64,000 nt of DNA from Streptomyces tendae (GTDB lineage: Bacteria; Actinomycetota; Actinomycetes; Streptomycetales; Streptomycetaceae): positions 248,001 to 312,000 of the forward strand of contig NZ_BMUY01000004.1 of NCBI RefSeq assembly GCF_014650435.1. The letters are read 5' to 3'. Positions 33,045 through 41,336 of the stretch are shown here, piece after piece. A program made the position numbers and the translations under genes. Numbering within the stretch: the first letter of the stretch is position 1; every line of letters begins with the position of its first letter. The notes beneath the pieces are model-generated. The model worked only from the letters and a program-made list of their open reading frames with translations, was not told the origin of the DNA and made no database searches.

Positions 33045-34979
33045 ATGCGACGCCACAGCGCCCAGCTCACCCACCAGACCGACGTCCTGCCCTGGCTCGG
33101 CGCCAACTTCTGGTCCCGCACCGGCGGCCCGCTGATGTGGCGGAACTACGACCCGAAGACCGTACGCGAGGAACTGCGCGTGCTCGCCGACCACGGCCTC
33201 AACACGACCAGGTCCTTCTTCTACTGGCCGGACTTCCACCCGGAGCCCGACCGGATCGACGACGAACTGTGCGCACGCTTCGAGGACTTTCTGGACGCGC
33301 ACACGGAGACGGGGATGGGGACCATACCCACCTTCATCGTCGGCCACATGTCCGGCGAGAACTGGGACCCGGTCTGGCGCGGCAACCGCGACCTGTACGA
33401 GGACGTGTGGATGGTGGGCCGGCAGGCGTGGTTCGTCTCCCGCATGGCGCGCCGCTTCAAGGACCATCCGGCGGTCACCGGCTGGCTGATCACCAACGAG
33501 ATGCCGGGGTACGGGCGGATCTACCAGGTCGATCCCCCGTCCTCTGACGTGGTGACCGCGTGGGCGCAGGCCATGTGCAACGCGGTCCGGGCGGCCGGCG
33601 CGACGCAGCCGGTGTCGCTGGGCGACGGGGCGTGGGGCATCGAGGTCACCGGCCGCGACAACGGCTTCTCGCTGCGGGAGACCGCCGAGTACGTCGACTT
33701 CGTGGGCCCGCACGTGTACCGCTCGGACACCGACCGGCCGCGGCAGCACTACCGGGCCGCCTTCGAGTGCGAGCTGGCGGCGGTGACCGGGCAGCCCGTC
33801 GTACTGGAGGAGTTCGGACTGTCCACCGACACGGTCTCGGCCGCCAACGCGGGCATCTTCTACCGGCAGACGCTGCACAACTCCCTGCTGGGCGGCGCGA
33901 CCGGCTGGCTCGCCTGGAACAACACCGACTACGACGGCCTGTGGGACCAGTCCCCCTACGACCACCACCCCTTCGAGATGCACTTCGGCATCACCGACTC
34001 CACCGGTGCCCCCAAGGAGCCGCTGCGGGAACTGGCCGCCTTCGCCGAGGTGCTGAAGGCCGTGGACTTCCGGCGCTGCTCCCGCACGGACGCGGACGCC
34101 GCCCTCGTCGTCCCCGCCTTCCTCGAACGGGGCTATCCCTACAGCCGTCCCGCCGACCGGCCGCTCATCTTCACGTCCCTGCACCAGGGTTACGTCACCG
34201 CGCACGCCGCCGACCTGCCGGTGGCCCTCACCCGCGAGGCCGACGGACTGCCGGGCGAGGCGTCGCTCTACCTGCTTCCCGCCACCCGGCAGCTCACCAC
34301 CCGCACCCGCCGGGAGCTGGCCCGCCGGGCCGCCGAGGGCGCAACCGTGTACCTGTCCTTCTGCTCCGGCGAACACCCGGCCACCCGCGGTCCCTGGTTC
34401 GACGACCTCGACGGGTTCTTCGGCGTCGAGTTGCAGTTGTCGTACGGCGTCGCCGAGCCGATCGAGGACGACGTGCTGGAGATGACGTTCACCGAGGACT
34501 TCGGCGACCTGCGGGCCGGCGAGGTGCTGCGCCTCCCGGTCGCGGGGAACGAGGACAGCCGCGCCTACCTGCCCGTCGTACCGCGGGCCGGCCGGGTCGT
34601 CGCGGTGGACGCCCACGGGCGGCCGGCCCTGATCGTGCACGAGACCGGGGTGGGCCGGACGGTTCTGGCCACCTATCCCCTGGAGCACATGGCGGCCCGC
34701 ACGGCGCGCGTCAACCCCGATGTCACGCACCGTCTGTACGCCGCGCTCGCGCAGGTGGCGGGCGTGCGCCGCCCCGTCACGGTCGCCGATCCGCACGTCT
34801 CGGCGGACGTCCTCGCCCACGCCGACGGGCGCCGTTTCGTGTGGCTGGTCAGCCAGAGCCCCGACCCGCTCGTGGTCCGCCCGGCCGCCGAGGGGAAGCT
34901 GCACGACCTGGCCGACGGACACCCGGTCGAGGACGTGGCGCTCGACGCGTACGGCGTAGTGGTGCTGGAGCTGCGATGA
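33045..34979 (+). CDS. GH5-like / clan GH-A glycoside hydrolase, intracellular
   Basis: 644 aa, no signal peptide. The N-terminal 330 residues form a TIM-barrel of the GH-A clan: LGANFWSRTGGPLMW, LRVLADHGLNTTRSFFYWPDF, the acid/base Glu152 in GWLITNEMPGYG, and the nucleophile Glu256 in VVLEEFGLS. The rest contains a flavodoxin-like region (YLLPATRQL, ARRAAEGATVYLSFCSG), as in trimer domains of beta-galactosidase-like enzymes, and a beta-sheet C terminus. It should cleave an imported beta-linked oligosaccharide. It is 67 bp after lacI, and its stop overlaps the GH3 ATG. The exact sugar is undetermined. Confidence 0.83.
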   Translation: MRRHSAQLTHQTDVLPWLGANFWSRTGGPLMWRNYDPKTVREELRVLADHGLNTTRSFFYWPDFHPEPDRIDDELCARFEDFLDAHTETGMGTIPTFIVGHMSGENWDPVWRGNRDLYEDVWMVGRQAWFVSRMARRFKDHPAVTGWLITNEMPGYGRIYQVDPPSSDVVTAWAQAMCNAVRAAGATQPVSLGDGAWGIEVTGRDNGFSLRETAEYVDFVGPHVYRSDTDRPRQHYRAAFECELAAVTGQPVVLEEFGLSTDTVSAANAGIFYRQTLHNSLLGGATGWLAWNNTDYDGLWDQSPYDHHPFEMHFGITDSTGAPKEPLRELAAFAEVLKAVDFRRCSRTDADAALVVPAFLERGYPYSRPADRPLIFTSLHQGYVTAHAADLPVALTREADGLPGEASLYLLPATRQLTTRTRRELARRAAEGATVYLSFCSGEHPATRGPWFDDLDGFFGVELQLSYGVAEPIEDDVLEMTFTEDFGDLRAGEVLRLPVAGNEDSRAYLPVVPRAGRVVAVDAHGRPALIVHETGVGRTVLATYPLEHMAARTARVNPDVTHRLYAALAQVAGVRRPVTVADPHVSADVLAHADGRRFVWLVSQSPDPLVVRPAAEGKLHDLADGHPVEDVALDAYGVVVLELR

Positions 34980-37264
34980 CCCTCCCCCGCTACCGCGATC
35001 CCGCCGCGCCGGTGCTGGACCGCGTCCGTGACCTGCTGGGCCGCATGACCCTCGCGGAGAAGGTCGGTCAGGTCAACCAGCGCATGTACGGCTGGGACGC
35101 CTACGAGCGCGCCGGGGAGGGGCACCGGCTCACCGACGCCTTCCGCGCCGAGGTCGCCGCCTTCGACGGCATGGGCGCGCTGTACGGGCTGCAGCGGGCC
35201 GACGCCTGGTCGGGCGTCGGCTTCGCGGACGGCCTCGACGCCGGGAGCGGGGCGCGCACGGCGGCGGACGTGCAACGGCACGTCATGGAGCACACCCGGC
35301 TCGGCATACCCGTGCTGCTGGTCGAGGAGATGCCGCACGGCCACCAGGCGCTGGACGGCACGGTGCTCCCGGTGAACCTCGCGGTCGGTGCCACCTGGGA
35401 CCCGGACCTGTACGCCGACGCGGTGGCCGGGGCGGCCGCCGAACTGCGGGCGCGCGGCGCGCACATCGCGTTGGTCTCCGCCCTCGACCTGGTGCGCGAT
35501 CCACGCTGGGGACGCAGCGAGGAGTGCTTCGCCGAGGACCCGTACCTCGCCGCGCGAATGACCGAGGCCCTGGTCGAGGGCGCACGCCGGGCGGGTGTGG
35601 CCGTGGTCCTCAAGCACTTCGCCGGGCAGGGCGCCACCGTCGGCGGCCGCAACAGCGCGGCGACGGAGCTGGGGACGCGCGAACTGCACGAGGTGCACCT
35701 GGCTGCGGCGCGGGCCGGGGTGGCCGCCGGTGCGGCCGGGGTGATGGCCGCCTACAACGAGTTCGACGGTCTGCCCTGCATCGCGAACCGGTACCTGCTG
35801 ACCGACCTGCTCCGCACGGAGTGGGGCTTCGAGGGTGTCGTCATGGCGGACGGCACGGCGGTGGACCGGCTGGTGCGGCTGACCGGCGATCCGGTGTCGG
35901 CCGGGGCGCTCGCCCTGGACGCCGGGTGCGACCTGAGCCTCTGGGACGCCTCCTTCACGCGGCTGGGCGAGGCGGTGGAACGGGGTCTGGTGTCCGAGTC
36001 GGCGCTGGACGCCGCGGTGGCGCGGGTCCTCACGCTGAAGTTCCGTCTGGGCCTGTTCGAACACCCTTTGCCTCCGGCCCGGTCCGAGACGGCGGGTCTC
36101 CCGGACCCCGCCGAGCTGGGCGAGCGGATCGCCCGTGCGTCGGTGACCCTGCTCGCCCACGAGGGCGGCGTGCTCCCCCTGCCCCGGGCGGTGCGGCGGA
36201 TCGCGGTGCTCGGCCCGAACGCCGACTCCGTCGCGCAGCAGATCGGCGACTACACGGCGCCGCAGCGGCCCGGCGGCGGGATCACCGTCCTGGAGGGCAT
36301 CCGGGCGGCGGTGGCGCCCGGCACCGAGGTGGTCCACGACCGGGGGTGCGCCCTGGTGGGTGACGACGTGTCGGACGTCCCCGCGGCCGTCGCCCTGGCG
36401 GCCGGCTCCGACGTGGCCGTGCTGGTGCTGGGCGGCTCCAGTGCCCGTACCCCGGACACGGTCTTCGACGCGAACGGGGCGGCCGTCACCGGTGCCGGAA
36501 CACCGTCCGGCATGACCTGCGGCGAAGGGGTCGACCTGGCCGACCTGGCGCTGCCGCCCGCGCAACGGGCCCTGCTGGCCGCGGTGTCGGCGACCGGGAC
36601 CCCGGTCGTGGTGGTACTGGTGCAGGGCCGTCCGCACGCCCTGCCCGACCTGGACGCGCCCGCGTCGGCGGTGCTGAGCGCCTGGTATCCGGGGCCGCGG
36701 GGCGGGCGCGCCGTGGCCGAGGTGCTGTTCGGCGACGCCGAGCCGCGCGGGCGGCTGCCGGTCTCCGTGCCCCGGTCGGCCGCCCAACTGCCCGTCTACT
36801 ACAACGGCAAGGACCACCGCTACCGCGGGTACGTCGACGAGGGCGCCGGTCCGCGCCATGCCTTCGGGCACGGCCTGTCGTACACGAGCGTCACGTACGG
36901 GACACCGAGGTTGTCGCACTCGTGCGTCTGCGCGCGGGACCCGCGTCTGACGTGCCGGGTCACGGTCCGCAACACCGGGGGCCGGCCGGCCGAGGAGACG
37001 GTGCAGCTGTATGTGCGCCGCCTGTCCGGGGGCACGTCCTGGCCGCGCGTGCGCGAGCTGCGGGGCTTCGTCCGGCTGAGCATCGCGCCCGGCGACGAGG
37101 CCGAGGCGGTCTTCGAGGTGGGCCGTGACACGCTGGCCTCGGTGGGGCGCGACCTGCGGCTCACCGTGGAGCCGGGAGTGGTCGAGCTGGAGACGGGCCC
37201 GGCGTCCGACCGGACGACGGGCGTCCGCCTGGAGATCACGGACTCGGCATTGGGTGAAACTTAG
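34976..37264 (+). CDS. GH3 family beta-glycosidase
   Basis: 762 aa, cytosolic. The N-terminal barrel has MTLAEKVGQVNQRMYG, VSALDLVRDPRWGRSEECFAEDPYL, VVLKHFAGQGA, and the nucleophile Asp292 in GVVMADGTAV. The alpha/beta sandwich begins near VTLLAHEGGVLPLP and holds VAVLVLGGSS. The C-terminal FnIII-like domain follows HAFGHGLSYTSV. GH3 enzymes release terminal beta-sugars such as glucose or xylose. The ATG overlaps the GH5-like stop. The last codons overlap an iron box that belongs to the next gene. Confidence 0.9.
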   Translation: MTLPRYRDPAAPVLDRVRDLLGRMTLAEKVGQVNQRMYGWDAYERAGEGHRLTDAFRAEVAAFDGMGALYGLQRADAWSGVGFADGLDAGSGARTAADVQRHVMEHTRLGIPVLLVEEMPHGHQALDGTVLPVNLAVGATWDPDLYADAVAGAAAELRARGAHIALVSALDLVRDPRWGRSEECFAEDPYLAARMTEALVEGARRAGVAVVLKHFAGQGATVGGRNSAATELGTRELHEVHLAAARAGVAAGAAGVMAAYNEFDGLPCIANRYLLTDLLRTEWGFEGVVMADGTAVDRLVRLTGDPVSAGALALDAGCDLSLWDASFTRLGEAVERGLVSESALDAAVARVLTLKFRLGLFEHPLPPARSETAGLPDPAELGERIARASVTLLAHEGGVLPLPRAVRRIAVLGPNADSVAQQIGDYTAPQRPGGGITVLEGIRAAVAPGTEVVHDRGCALVGDDVSDVPAAVALAAGSDVAVLVLGGSSARTPDTVFDANGAAVTGAGTPSGMTCGEGVDLADLALPPAQRALLAAVSATGTPVVVVLVQGRPHALPDLDAPASAVLSAWYPGPRGGRAVAEVLFGDAEPRGRLPVSVPRSAAQLPVYYNGKDHRYRGYVDEGAGPRHAFGHGLSYTSVTYGTPRLSHSCVCARDPRLTCRVTVRNTGGRPAEETVQLYVRRLSGGTSWPRVRELRGFVRLSIAPGDEAEAVFEVGRDTLASVGRDLRLTVEPGVVELETGPASDRTTGVRLEITDSALGET

Positions 37265-37279
37265 GCTAGCCTTGCCTTC
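37261..37279 (+). promoter_or_regulatory. DmdR/IdeR-like iron box at the start of the siderophore-interacting protein gene
   Basis: TTAGGCTAGCCTTGCCTTC matches the consensus TTAGGTTAGSCTWACCTWA at 16 of 19 positions by my count. It contains the GH3 stop codon (TAG 37262-37264) and ends at the base before the ATG of the siderophore-interacting protein. This position implies repression by iron-loaded DmdR/IdeR and a very short or absent leader. Confidence 0.8.
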
Positions 37280-38098
37280 ATGGCGAAGGTTCGGCGGCTC
37301 ACGCCCCAGCACCCGGAGATGTTCCACGCCCGCGTCGTGCGGACCGAGCGGGTCTCCCCGTCCATGCAGCGTGTCACGGTCACCGGCCCGGGACTGGGCG
37401 GCTTCCCGTGGCTGGGGTACGACCACTGGTTCCGGCTGTTCTTCCCGCTGCCCCACCAACACGGGCTGCGGCTGCCGGAGTTCACCGGTTCGCAGTGGTG
37501 GCAGCCGTATCTCGCGATCCCGGAGGAGGAGCGGCCGCACTGCGCCAACTACTCCGTGGCCGACTACCGCAGGGCGGCGGCCGAGCTGGACATCGACTTC
37601 GTCGTGCACCGCGGCCCCGCCGGCGAGGTCGAAGGCAGGGCCGCGATCTGGGCCTGCGGCGCCCGCCCCGGGGACACACTCGCCCTGCTCGACCAGGGCG
37701 TCCTCTTCGACTGCCCGAAGGACGCCTCCGAGGTCACCGTGGTGGCCGACGAGACCGGGCTGCCCGCCACTGCGAGCATCATGCGCTCGCTCCCCGAAGG
37801 CACCGTGGGACGCCTCATCCAGGAGATCCCCACCGACGCCGACCGCCGCGAACTGAACGCCCCGGCCGGTGTGACCGTCTCCTGGGTCGTACGCCGGGAC
37901 GGCACCTCGGTCCCCGGTGCCGCCGCACTCAGCGAGCTGCGCCGGCTGACCCGCGCCGACGCGGCGGGATACGCCTTCGTCGTCGGCGAGTCGACCCTGG
38001 CCACCGAGGGACGCAGGCACCTGCACCGCCTGGGCCTGCCCAAGGAGCGCATCACCTTCTCGGGGTTCTGGAAGCACGAGGCGATGGCGGCGGCCTGA
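37280..38098 (+). CDS. siderophore-interacting protein (ferric-siderophore reductase)
   Basis: 272 aa flavin-dependent reductase of the ViuB/SIP family, which releases iron from siderophores in the cytosol with NAD(P)H. The FAD-binding barrel is VVRTERVSPSMQRVTVTGPGLGGF; the YTVR-like motif reads NYSVADYR; IDFVVHRGPAGEVEG, WACGARPGDTLALL, VVADETGLPATASIMR and the C-terminal GYAFVVGESTLA ... ITFSGFWKHE follow. It is preceded directly by an iron box. It is independent of the sugar operon whose end it abuts. Confidence 0.92.
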   Translation: MAKVRRLTPQHPEMFHARVVRTERVSPSMQRVTVTGPGLGGFPWLGYDHWFRLFFPLPHQHGLRLPEFTGSQWWQPYLAIPEEERPHCANYSVADYRRAAAELDIDFVVHRGPAGEVEGRAAIWACGARPGDTLALLDQGVLFDCPKDASEVTVVADETGLPATASIMRSLPEGTVGRLIQEIPTDADRRELNAPAGVTVSWVVRRDGTSVPGAAALSELRRLTRADAAGYAFVVGESTLATEGRRHLHRLGLPKERITFSGFWKHEAMAAA

Positions 38099-38154
38099 CG
38101 CCGGCCGGACTCCCCCACGACCGGGAGCCCCGTGTCCGCACCCCGGTCCCCTGA

Positions 38155-38727
38155 CTACGCCTGGGAGTCCTTGACCCGCTGATAGTGCCGCCGGGCCTTC
38201 ATCCGGTTCCCGCACTCGGCCATGGAGCACCAGCGGGCGCTGTTGGGCTTGCTCCGGTCCAGCAGGAAGCGCCGGCACTCCGGATTGCCGCACGCCTTGA
38301 GCCGACCCGGCCGGGTCTCTTCGACGTGCGCCCAGGTCAGCACCAGTTCGACGGCCAGACGGTGCGCCTCGGGGGCCCGGAGGGTCCATTCCAGCCTGCC
38401 GTTCTCGACGGCCGGCACCCTGCTGACGCCCTGGAGGAACTCACCCAGGCACGCGGGGTCCCGTCGCCCCCGGACGACGTCCTGGAGGGCATCGCGCGCG
38501 GCGACCAGGAGGACGAGTTCCTCGTCCGACCCGGTACCGCCGTGGCGGCGCGTCCACGCGCGGCCCTCGGCGGGCGTGCCCAGAGCGTCGCTCACCGAGC
38601 CCTGCACGACGGGAGTCGTGTTGAGCAGCTCCAGAAGGACGTCCTCCGCGGCTCCGTCGGCCACCGCCTTCACCCCTAACCATTTCGCTGACATTGGCAG
38701 GTTACAACACTCCTCACCGCACTCCAC
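38155..38727 (-). CDS. CGNR zinc-finger regulator
   Basis: About 190 aa. The C-terminal CGNR zinc finger is clear: LKACGNPECRRFLLDRSKPNSARWCSMAECGNRMKARRHYQR, in outline, with four zinc cysteines and CGNR. The N-terminal domain resembles the ABATE stress-response domain (ALRDALQDVV-like helix, AEDVLLELLNTTP). The start is uncertain: GTG 38727 has AGGG four bases upstream, whereas ATG 38694 lacks a good site. It is divergent from a dehalogenase-like hydrolase, with GGTTA half-sites between, and a second CGNR gene lies 2.5 kb away. Confidence 0.83.
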   Translation of the reverse strand: MECGEECCNLPMSAKWLGVKAVADGAAEDVLLELLNTTPVVQGSVSDALGTPAEGRAWTRRHGGTGSDEELVLLVAARDALQDVVRGRRDPACLGEFLQGVSRVPAVENGRLEWTLRAPEAHRLAVELVLTWAHVEETRPGRLKACGNPECRRFLLDRSKPNSARWCSMAECGNRMKARRHYQRVKDSQA

Positions 38728-38784
38728 CTAACCCTTAAAATGCGCTTGACAGGTTACCCCCGAAGTGCTGGACTCTTACTAACC
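38677..38784. promoter_or_regulatory. alternating GGTTA half-sites and TTGACA promoter between CGNR gene and hydrolase
   Basis: TTGACA (38746-38751), a 17-bp spacer and TGGACT (38769-38774) form a plus-strand promoter with a weak -10. GGTTA occurs on alternating strands at 38677, 38700, 38729, 38752 and 38780, spaced 23, 29, 23 and 28 bp. The copies at 38698 and 38751 are extended (CAGGTTAC). The same half-site forms a palindrome before the second CGNR gene at 40664-40687, so it is a candidate CGNR-protein site. Confidence 0.5.
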
Positions 38785-38809
38785 ACCAAAAATCACTTAA
38801 GGGGTTGCC

Positions 38810-39679
38810 ATGAGTGTCGCCGTGCACCACAGGACCGCCACCGTCGACGGTCTGGACGTCTTCTACCGGGAGGCCGGTGACCCGCAGGCGCCGACCGTCG
38901 TGCTGCTGCACGGCTTCCCGACGAGCAGCCACATGTTCCGCAACCTGATCCCGGAGCTCGCGGACACCTACCACGTGATCGCACCCGACATGATCGGCTT
39001 CGGACTGTCGGCCATGCCCGGGACCGACGCGTTCGACTACAGCTTCGACTCCCTCACGGACGTGACCGTCGGCCTCCTGGACCTGCTCGGCGTGGCGCGC
39101 TTCGCGGTGTACGTGCAGGACTACGGGGCGCCGGTGGCGTGGCGGATCGCCATCCGGACCCCGCACCGCGTCACCGCGATCGTCACGCAGAACGGCAACG
39201 GCTACACCGACGGGTTCGTCAAGGAGTTCTGGGACGGACTCTTCGCCTACACCGACGATCCGACCCCCGAGACCGAGGCACCCGCCCGGGCCGCGCTGAC
39301 GCCCGAGGCGATCCGCTGGCAGTACCTGAACGGGGTGCCCGACCAGAGCCTCGTGAGCCCCGACACCTGGACCCTCGACCAGGCCCTGCTCGACCGGCCG
39401 GGCAACGACGCGGTCCAGCTCACGCTGTTCCGCGACTACCCGACCAACGTCGCCCTCTACCCCCGGCTCCACGCCTACTTCCGGGAGACCGGGGTGCCGC
39501 TGCTGGCCGTGTGGGGGGCCAACGACGAGATCTTCGGCCCCGAGGGCGCCCACGCGTTCCGGCGCGACCTCCCGGACGCCGAGATCCACCTCCTCGACAC
39601 CGGGCACTTCGCCCTGGAGACCCACCTGGAGGAGATCGCCGGTCGTATGCGGGACTTCCTCGCCCGGGTCGGCGAGTAG
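38810..39679 (+). CDS. haloalkane dehalogenase-like alpha/beta hydrolase
   Basis: 289 aa cytosolic hydrolase. The N terminus has VVLLHGFPTSSHMFRNLIPELA; the nucleophile is Asp104 in VYVQDYGAPVAWRIA, which is the haloalkane-dehalogenase or fluoroacetate-dehalogenase arrangement rather than a serine. The His is in LLDTGHFALETH, and the acid probably in GANDEIFGP. An insert (WDGLFAYTDDPTPE) forms the cap. It is divergent from a CGNR regulator gene, its likely controller. A true dehalogenase activity is not proven; many of these act as esterases or epoxide hydrolases. Confidence 0.83.
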   Translation: MSVAVHHRTATVDGLDVFYREAGDPQAPTVVLLHGFPTSSHMFRNLIPELADTYHVIAPDMIGFGLSAMPGTDAFDYSFDSLTDVTVGLLDLLGVARFAVYVQDYGAPVAWRIAIRTPHRVTAIVTQNGNGYTDGFVKEFWDGLFAYTDDPTPETEAPARAALTPEAIRWQYLNGVPDQSLVSPDTWTLDQALLDRPGNDAVQLTLFRDYPTNVALYPRLHAYFRETGVPLLAVWGANDEIFGPEGAHAFRRDLPDAEIHLLDTGHFALETHLEEIAGRMRDFLARVGE

Positions 39680-39692
39680 AGCCCCGCGCCGG

Positions 39693-40622
39693 TCACGACC
39701 CGGCTGGCCGGCCGAGGACGTGCGGCGCGAGGATGTCGGCCACCGTCCGGTTGCGCGGGACGGGCACGCCGAGGCGGTCGCCGAGGTCGACGACTCCCCC
39801 GCTGAGCCAGGGCAGTTCGAGGCGGTTGCCGTTCTCCAGGTCGTTGTGCAGGGACGAGGTCATGGCCTCGGGGAGCGTGTCGCAGAAGTCGAGGCGGTCC
39901 TCGGCGAAGTCACTGTCCAGGTGTACTCCGCAGGCCCGCGCCACGGCCACCGTCTCGGCCATCACGTCGTGCAGGAGTCGTCGGCTCTGCTCGTTGGAGC
40001 GGACGACTCCTATGGGCCCGCGGACGGTTGCCGTGGTCGCCGACAGACCCACCAGGAACACGAACTTCTCCCAGATCGCCCGCTCGATGTCGTCGCTCGC
40101 CTCGACCTCGATCCCCGCGTCCCTGAACGCGGCGAGCACGTTCCGGCTGGTCGCCGACTGGCCGGGCCGGTAGGGGCCGAGGACGACCTTCTGCAGGGCG
40201 CTGTTGTGCCTGACCACGCCGGGTTCCTCGATGAAGGCGGAGATGAAGCAGACCCCGCCCAGGACCTGTTCGTCCGTCAGCCGGCCGCGCAGGACGGTGT
40301 CCTTGTGCACCCCGTTCTGCAGTGACAGCACCGGCGCCGCGTGTGCCGCCGAGGACCGGAGTTGGTCGGCGACGTCCTCGGTGTCCCACAGTTTGACGGC
40401 GACGAGGACGAGGTCGGCGGGGCCCAGCTCCGAGATGCTCCCCACGACGGAGTCGGGCGGGGTGCGCAACTCGCCCAGGGGGCTGTGGACGACCAGTCCG
40501 GACCGGCGCACGGCCTCCAGGTGGGCGCCGCGGGCCACGAAGGTGACCTCGTTCCCCGCGGCGGCCAACCGGGCCCCGAAATAGCCTCCGACGCCGCCCG
40601 CCCCGATCACCGCGATACGCAT
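39693..40622 (-). CDS. 2-dehydropantoate 2-reductase-like protein (ApbA/PanE family)
   Basis: 309 aa. It begins MRIAVIGAGGVGGYFGARLAAAGNEVTFVARG, the NADP-binding Rossmann site, then VAVKLWDTEDVA, LSLQNGVHKD and GGVCFISAFI. The C-terminal domain has the catalytic Lys-type helix AIWEKFVFLVGLSATTATVRGPIG and ENGNRLELPWLSGGVVDLGDRLGVPVPRN. The family reduces ketopantoate in pantothenate synthesis, but many actinobacterial paralogues in catabolic loci act on other 2-oxo acids. It is divergent from a CGNR regulator with an operator palindrome between, so it is probably not the housekeeping panE. Confidence 0.85.
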   Translation of the reverse strand: MRIAVIGAGGVGGYFGARLAAAGNEVTFVARGAHLEAVRRSGLVVHSPLGELRTPPDSVVGSISELGPADLVLVAVKLWDTEDVADQLRSSAAHAAPVLSLQNGVHKDTVLRGRLTDEQVLGGVCFISAFIEEPGVVRHNSALQKVVLGPYRPGQSATSRNVLAAFRDAGIEVEASDDIERAIWEKFVFLVGLSATTATVRGPIGVVRSNEQSRRLLHDVMAETVAVARACGVHLDSDFAEDRLDFCDTLPEAMTSSLHNDLENGNRLELPWLSGGVVDLGDRLGVPVPRNRTVADILAPHVLGRPAGS

Positions 40623-40663
40623 GACTCCGCCCCCACTCTCCTGGCAACCGTCTGACAGTCTCT

Positions 40664-40687
40664 TAGTAACCGTCTCAATGGTTACTA
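40664..40687. promoter_or_regulatory. palindromic operator between the PanE-like gene and the second CGNR gene
   Basis: TAGTAACC (40664-40671), eight-base spacer, GGTTACTA (40680-40687): perfect eight-base arms. It ends seven bases before the CGNR ATG and 42 bp from the PanE-like start. The AACCGTCT sequence is also partly repeated upstream (40646-40653). It is the likely binding site of the CGNR protein. Confidence 0.75.
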
Positions 40688-40694
40688 TAGAACC

Positions 40695-41306
40695 ATGGAC
40701 GCCGAGCAACGCGAGCCCCGCAGGAGGCTCACCGCGCGACTGCGGGAGCTTCGTTTCGACGCGGGAACCCTGTGCCTGGACCTGGTGGCCACCGTGGGCC
40801 GCAGGCCCGAGCGCCCCGTCGAGCGGATGGGCGACGCAGCACGTCTGAGGGCCTGGTGCCGGGGGGTGGGGGTGACACTGGAGGACGGGTACGACCCCCA
40901 GGGCGTCCTGGAGTCGCTGCACGCGCTGCGCGCGGCCGCCCACGACATCGCCTCCGCCGCCCTCGACGCGCACCGGCCGCGGCAGGAGTCGGTCGACCTG
41001 GTCAATCTGCTGGCCGGGGCCGAACCTCCGGCGCCCCGACTGGAGTTGACGGCCGAGGGCGGGTGGGTGCCGAAGGGCAGCCGACCGCTGACCGAGGAAG
41101 CCCTGCTGTCGCTCGTCGCACGGGACCTGATCGATCTCGTGACCGACGAGGCACGCCGGTCCCGGCTGACCGCCTGCGCCTCCGAGGTGTGCCGGATGCT
41201 GTGCCTCGACCCCGGTGGCGGCCGGCCGCGCAAGTGGTGCTCCATGCGCCGCTGCGGCAACCAGGCCAAGGCGGCCGGCCGCCGCCTGCGGGCAGCGGCA
41301 CCCTGA
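40695..41306 (+). CDS. CGNR zinc-finger regulator
   Basis: 203 aa. N-terminal ABATE-like domain (RFDAGTLCLDLVATVGRR, LHALRAAAHDIASAALD), then the C-terminal zinc finger with CASEVCRMLCLD, RPRKWCSMRRCGNQAKA: the family motif is CGNQ here instead of CGNR. The ATG lies close behind a 24-bp palindrome without a clear Shine-Dalgarno, consistent with a leaderless or short-leader transcript. It probably regulates itself and the divergent PanE-like gene. Confidence 0.85.
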   Translation: MDAEQREPRRRLTARLRELRFDAGTLCLDLVATVGRRPERPVERMGDAARLRAWCRGVGVTLEDGYDPQGVLESLHALRAAAHDIASAALDAHRPRQESVDLVNLLAGAEPPAPRLELTAEGGWVPKGSRPLTEEALLSLVARDLIDLVTDEARRSRLTACASEVCRMLCLDPGGGRPRKWCSMRRCGNQAKAAGRRLRAAAP

Positions 41307-41336
41307 GGTCCGCACGCCGTCGAGCGGGGCGTCCGC

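Noticed and set aside
34673..38389. A 1238-residue minus-strand frame across the GH3 and siderophore-interacting genes
   Set aside because: It crosses two well-supported plus-strand genes and an iron box and has no recognisable motif.
39693..40622. Calling this gene the housekeeping panE
   Set aside because: It is in a CGNR-regulated accessory setting with no pantothenate genes nearby; family membership alone is not enough.
41002..41336. Downstream continuation of the phosphatase frame to 41002
   Set aside because: It is out-of-frame readthrough after the frameshift and antisense to the CGNR gene; the true domain end is at 41337 in another frame.
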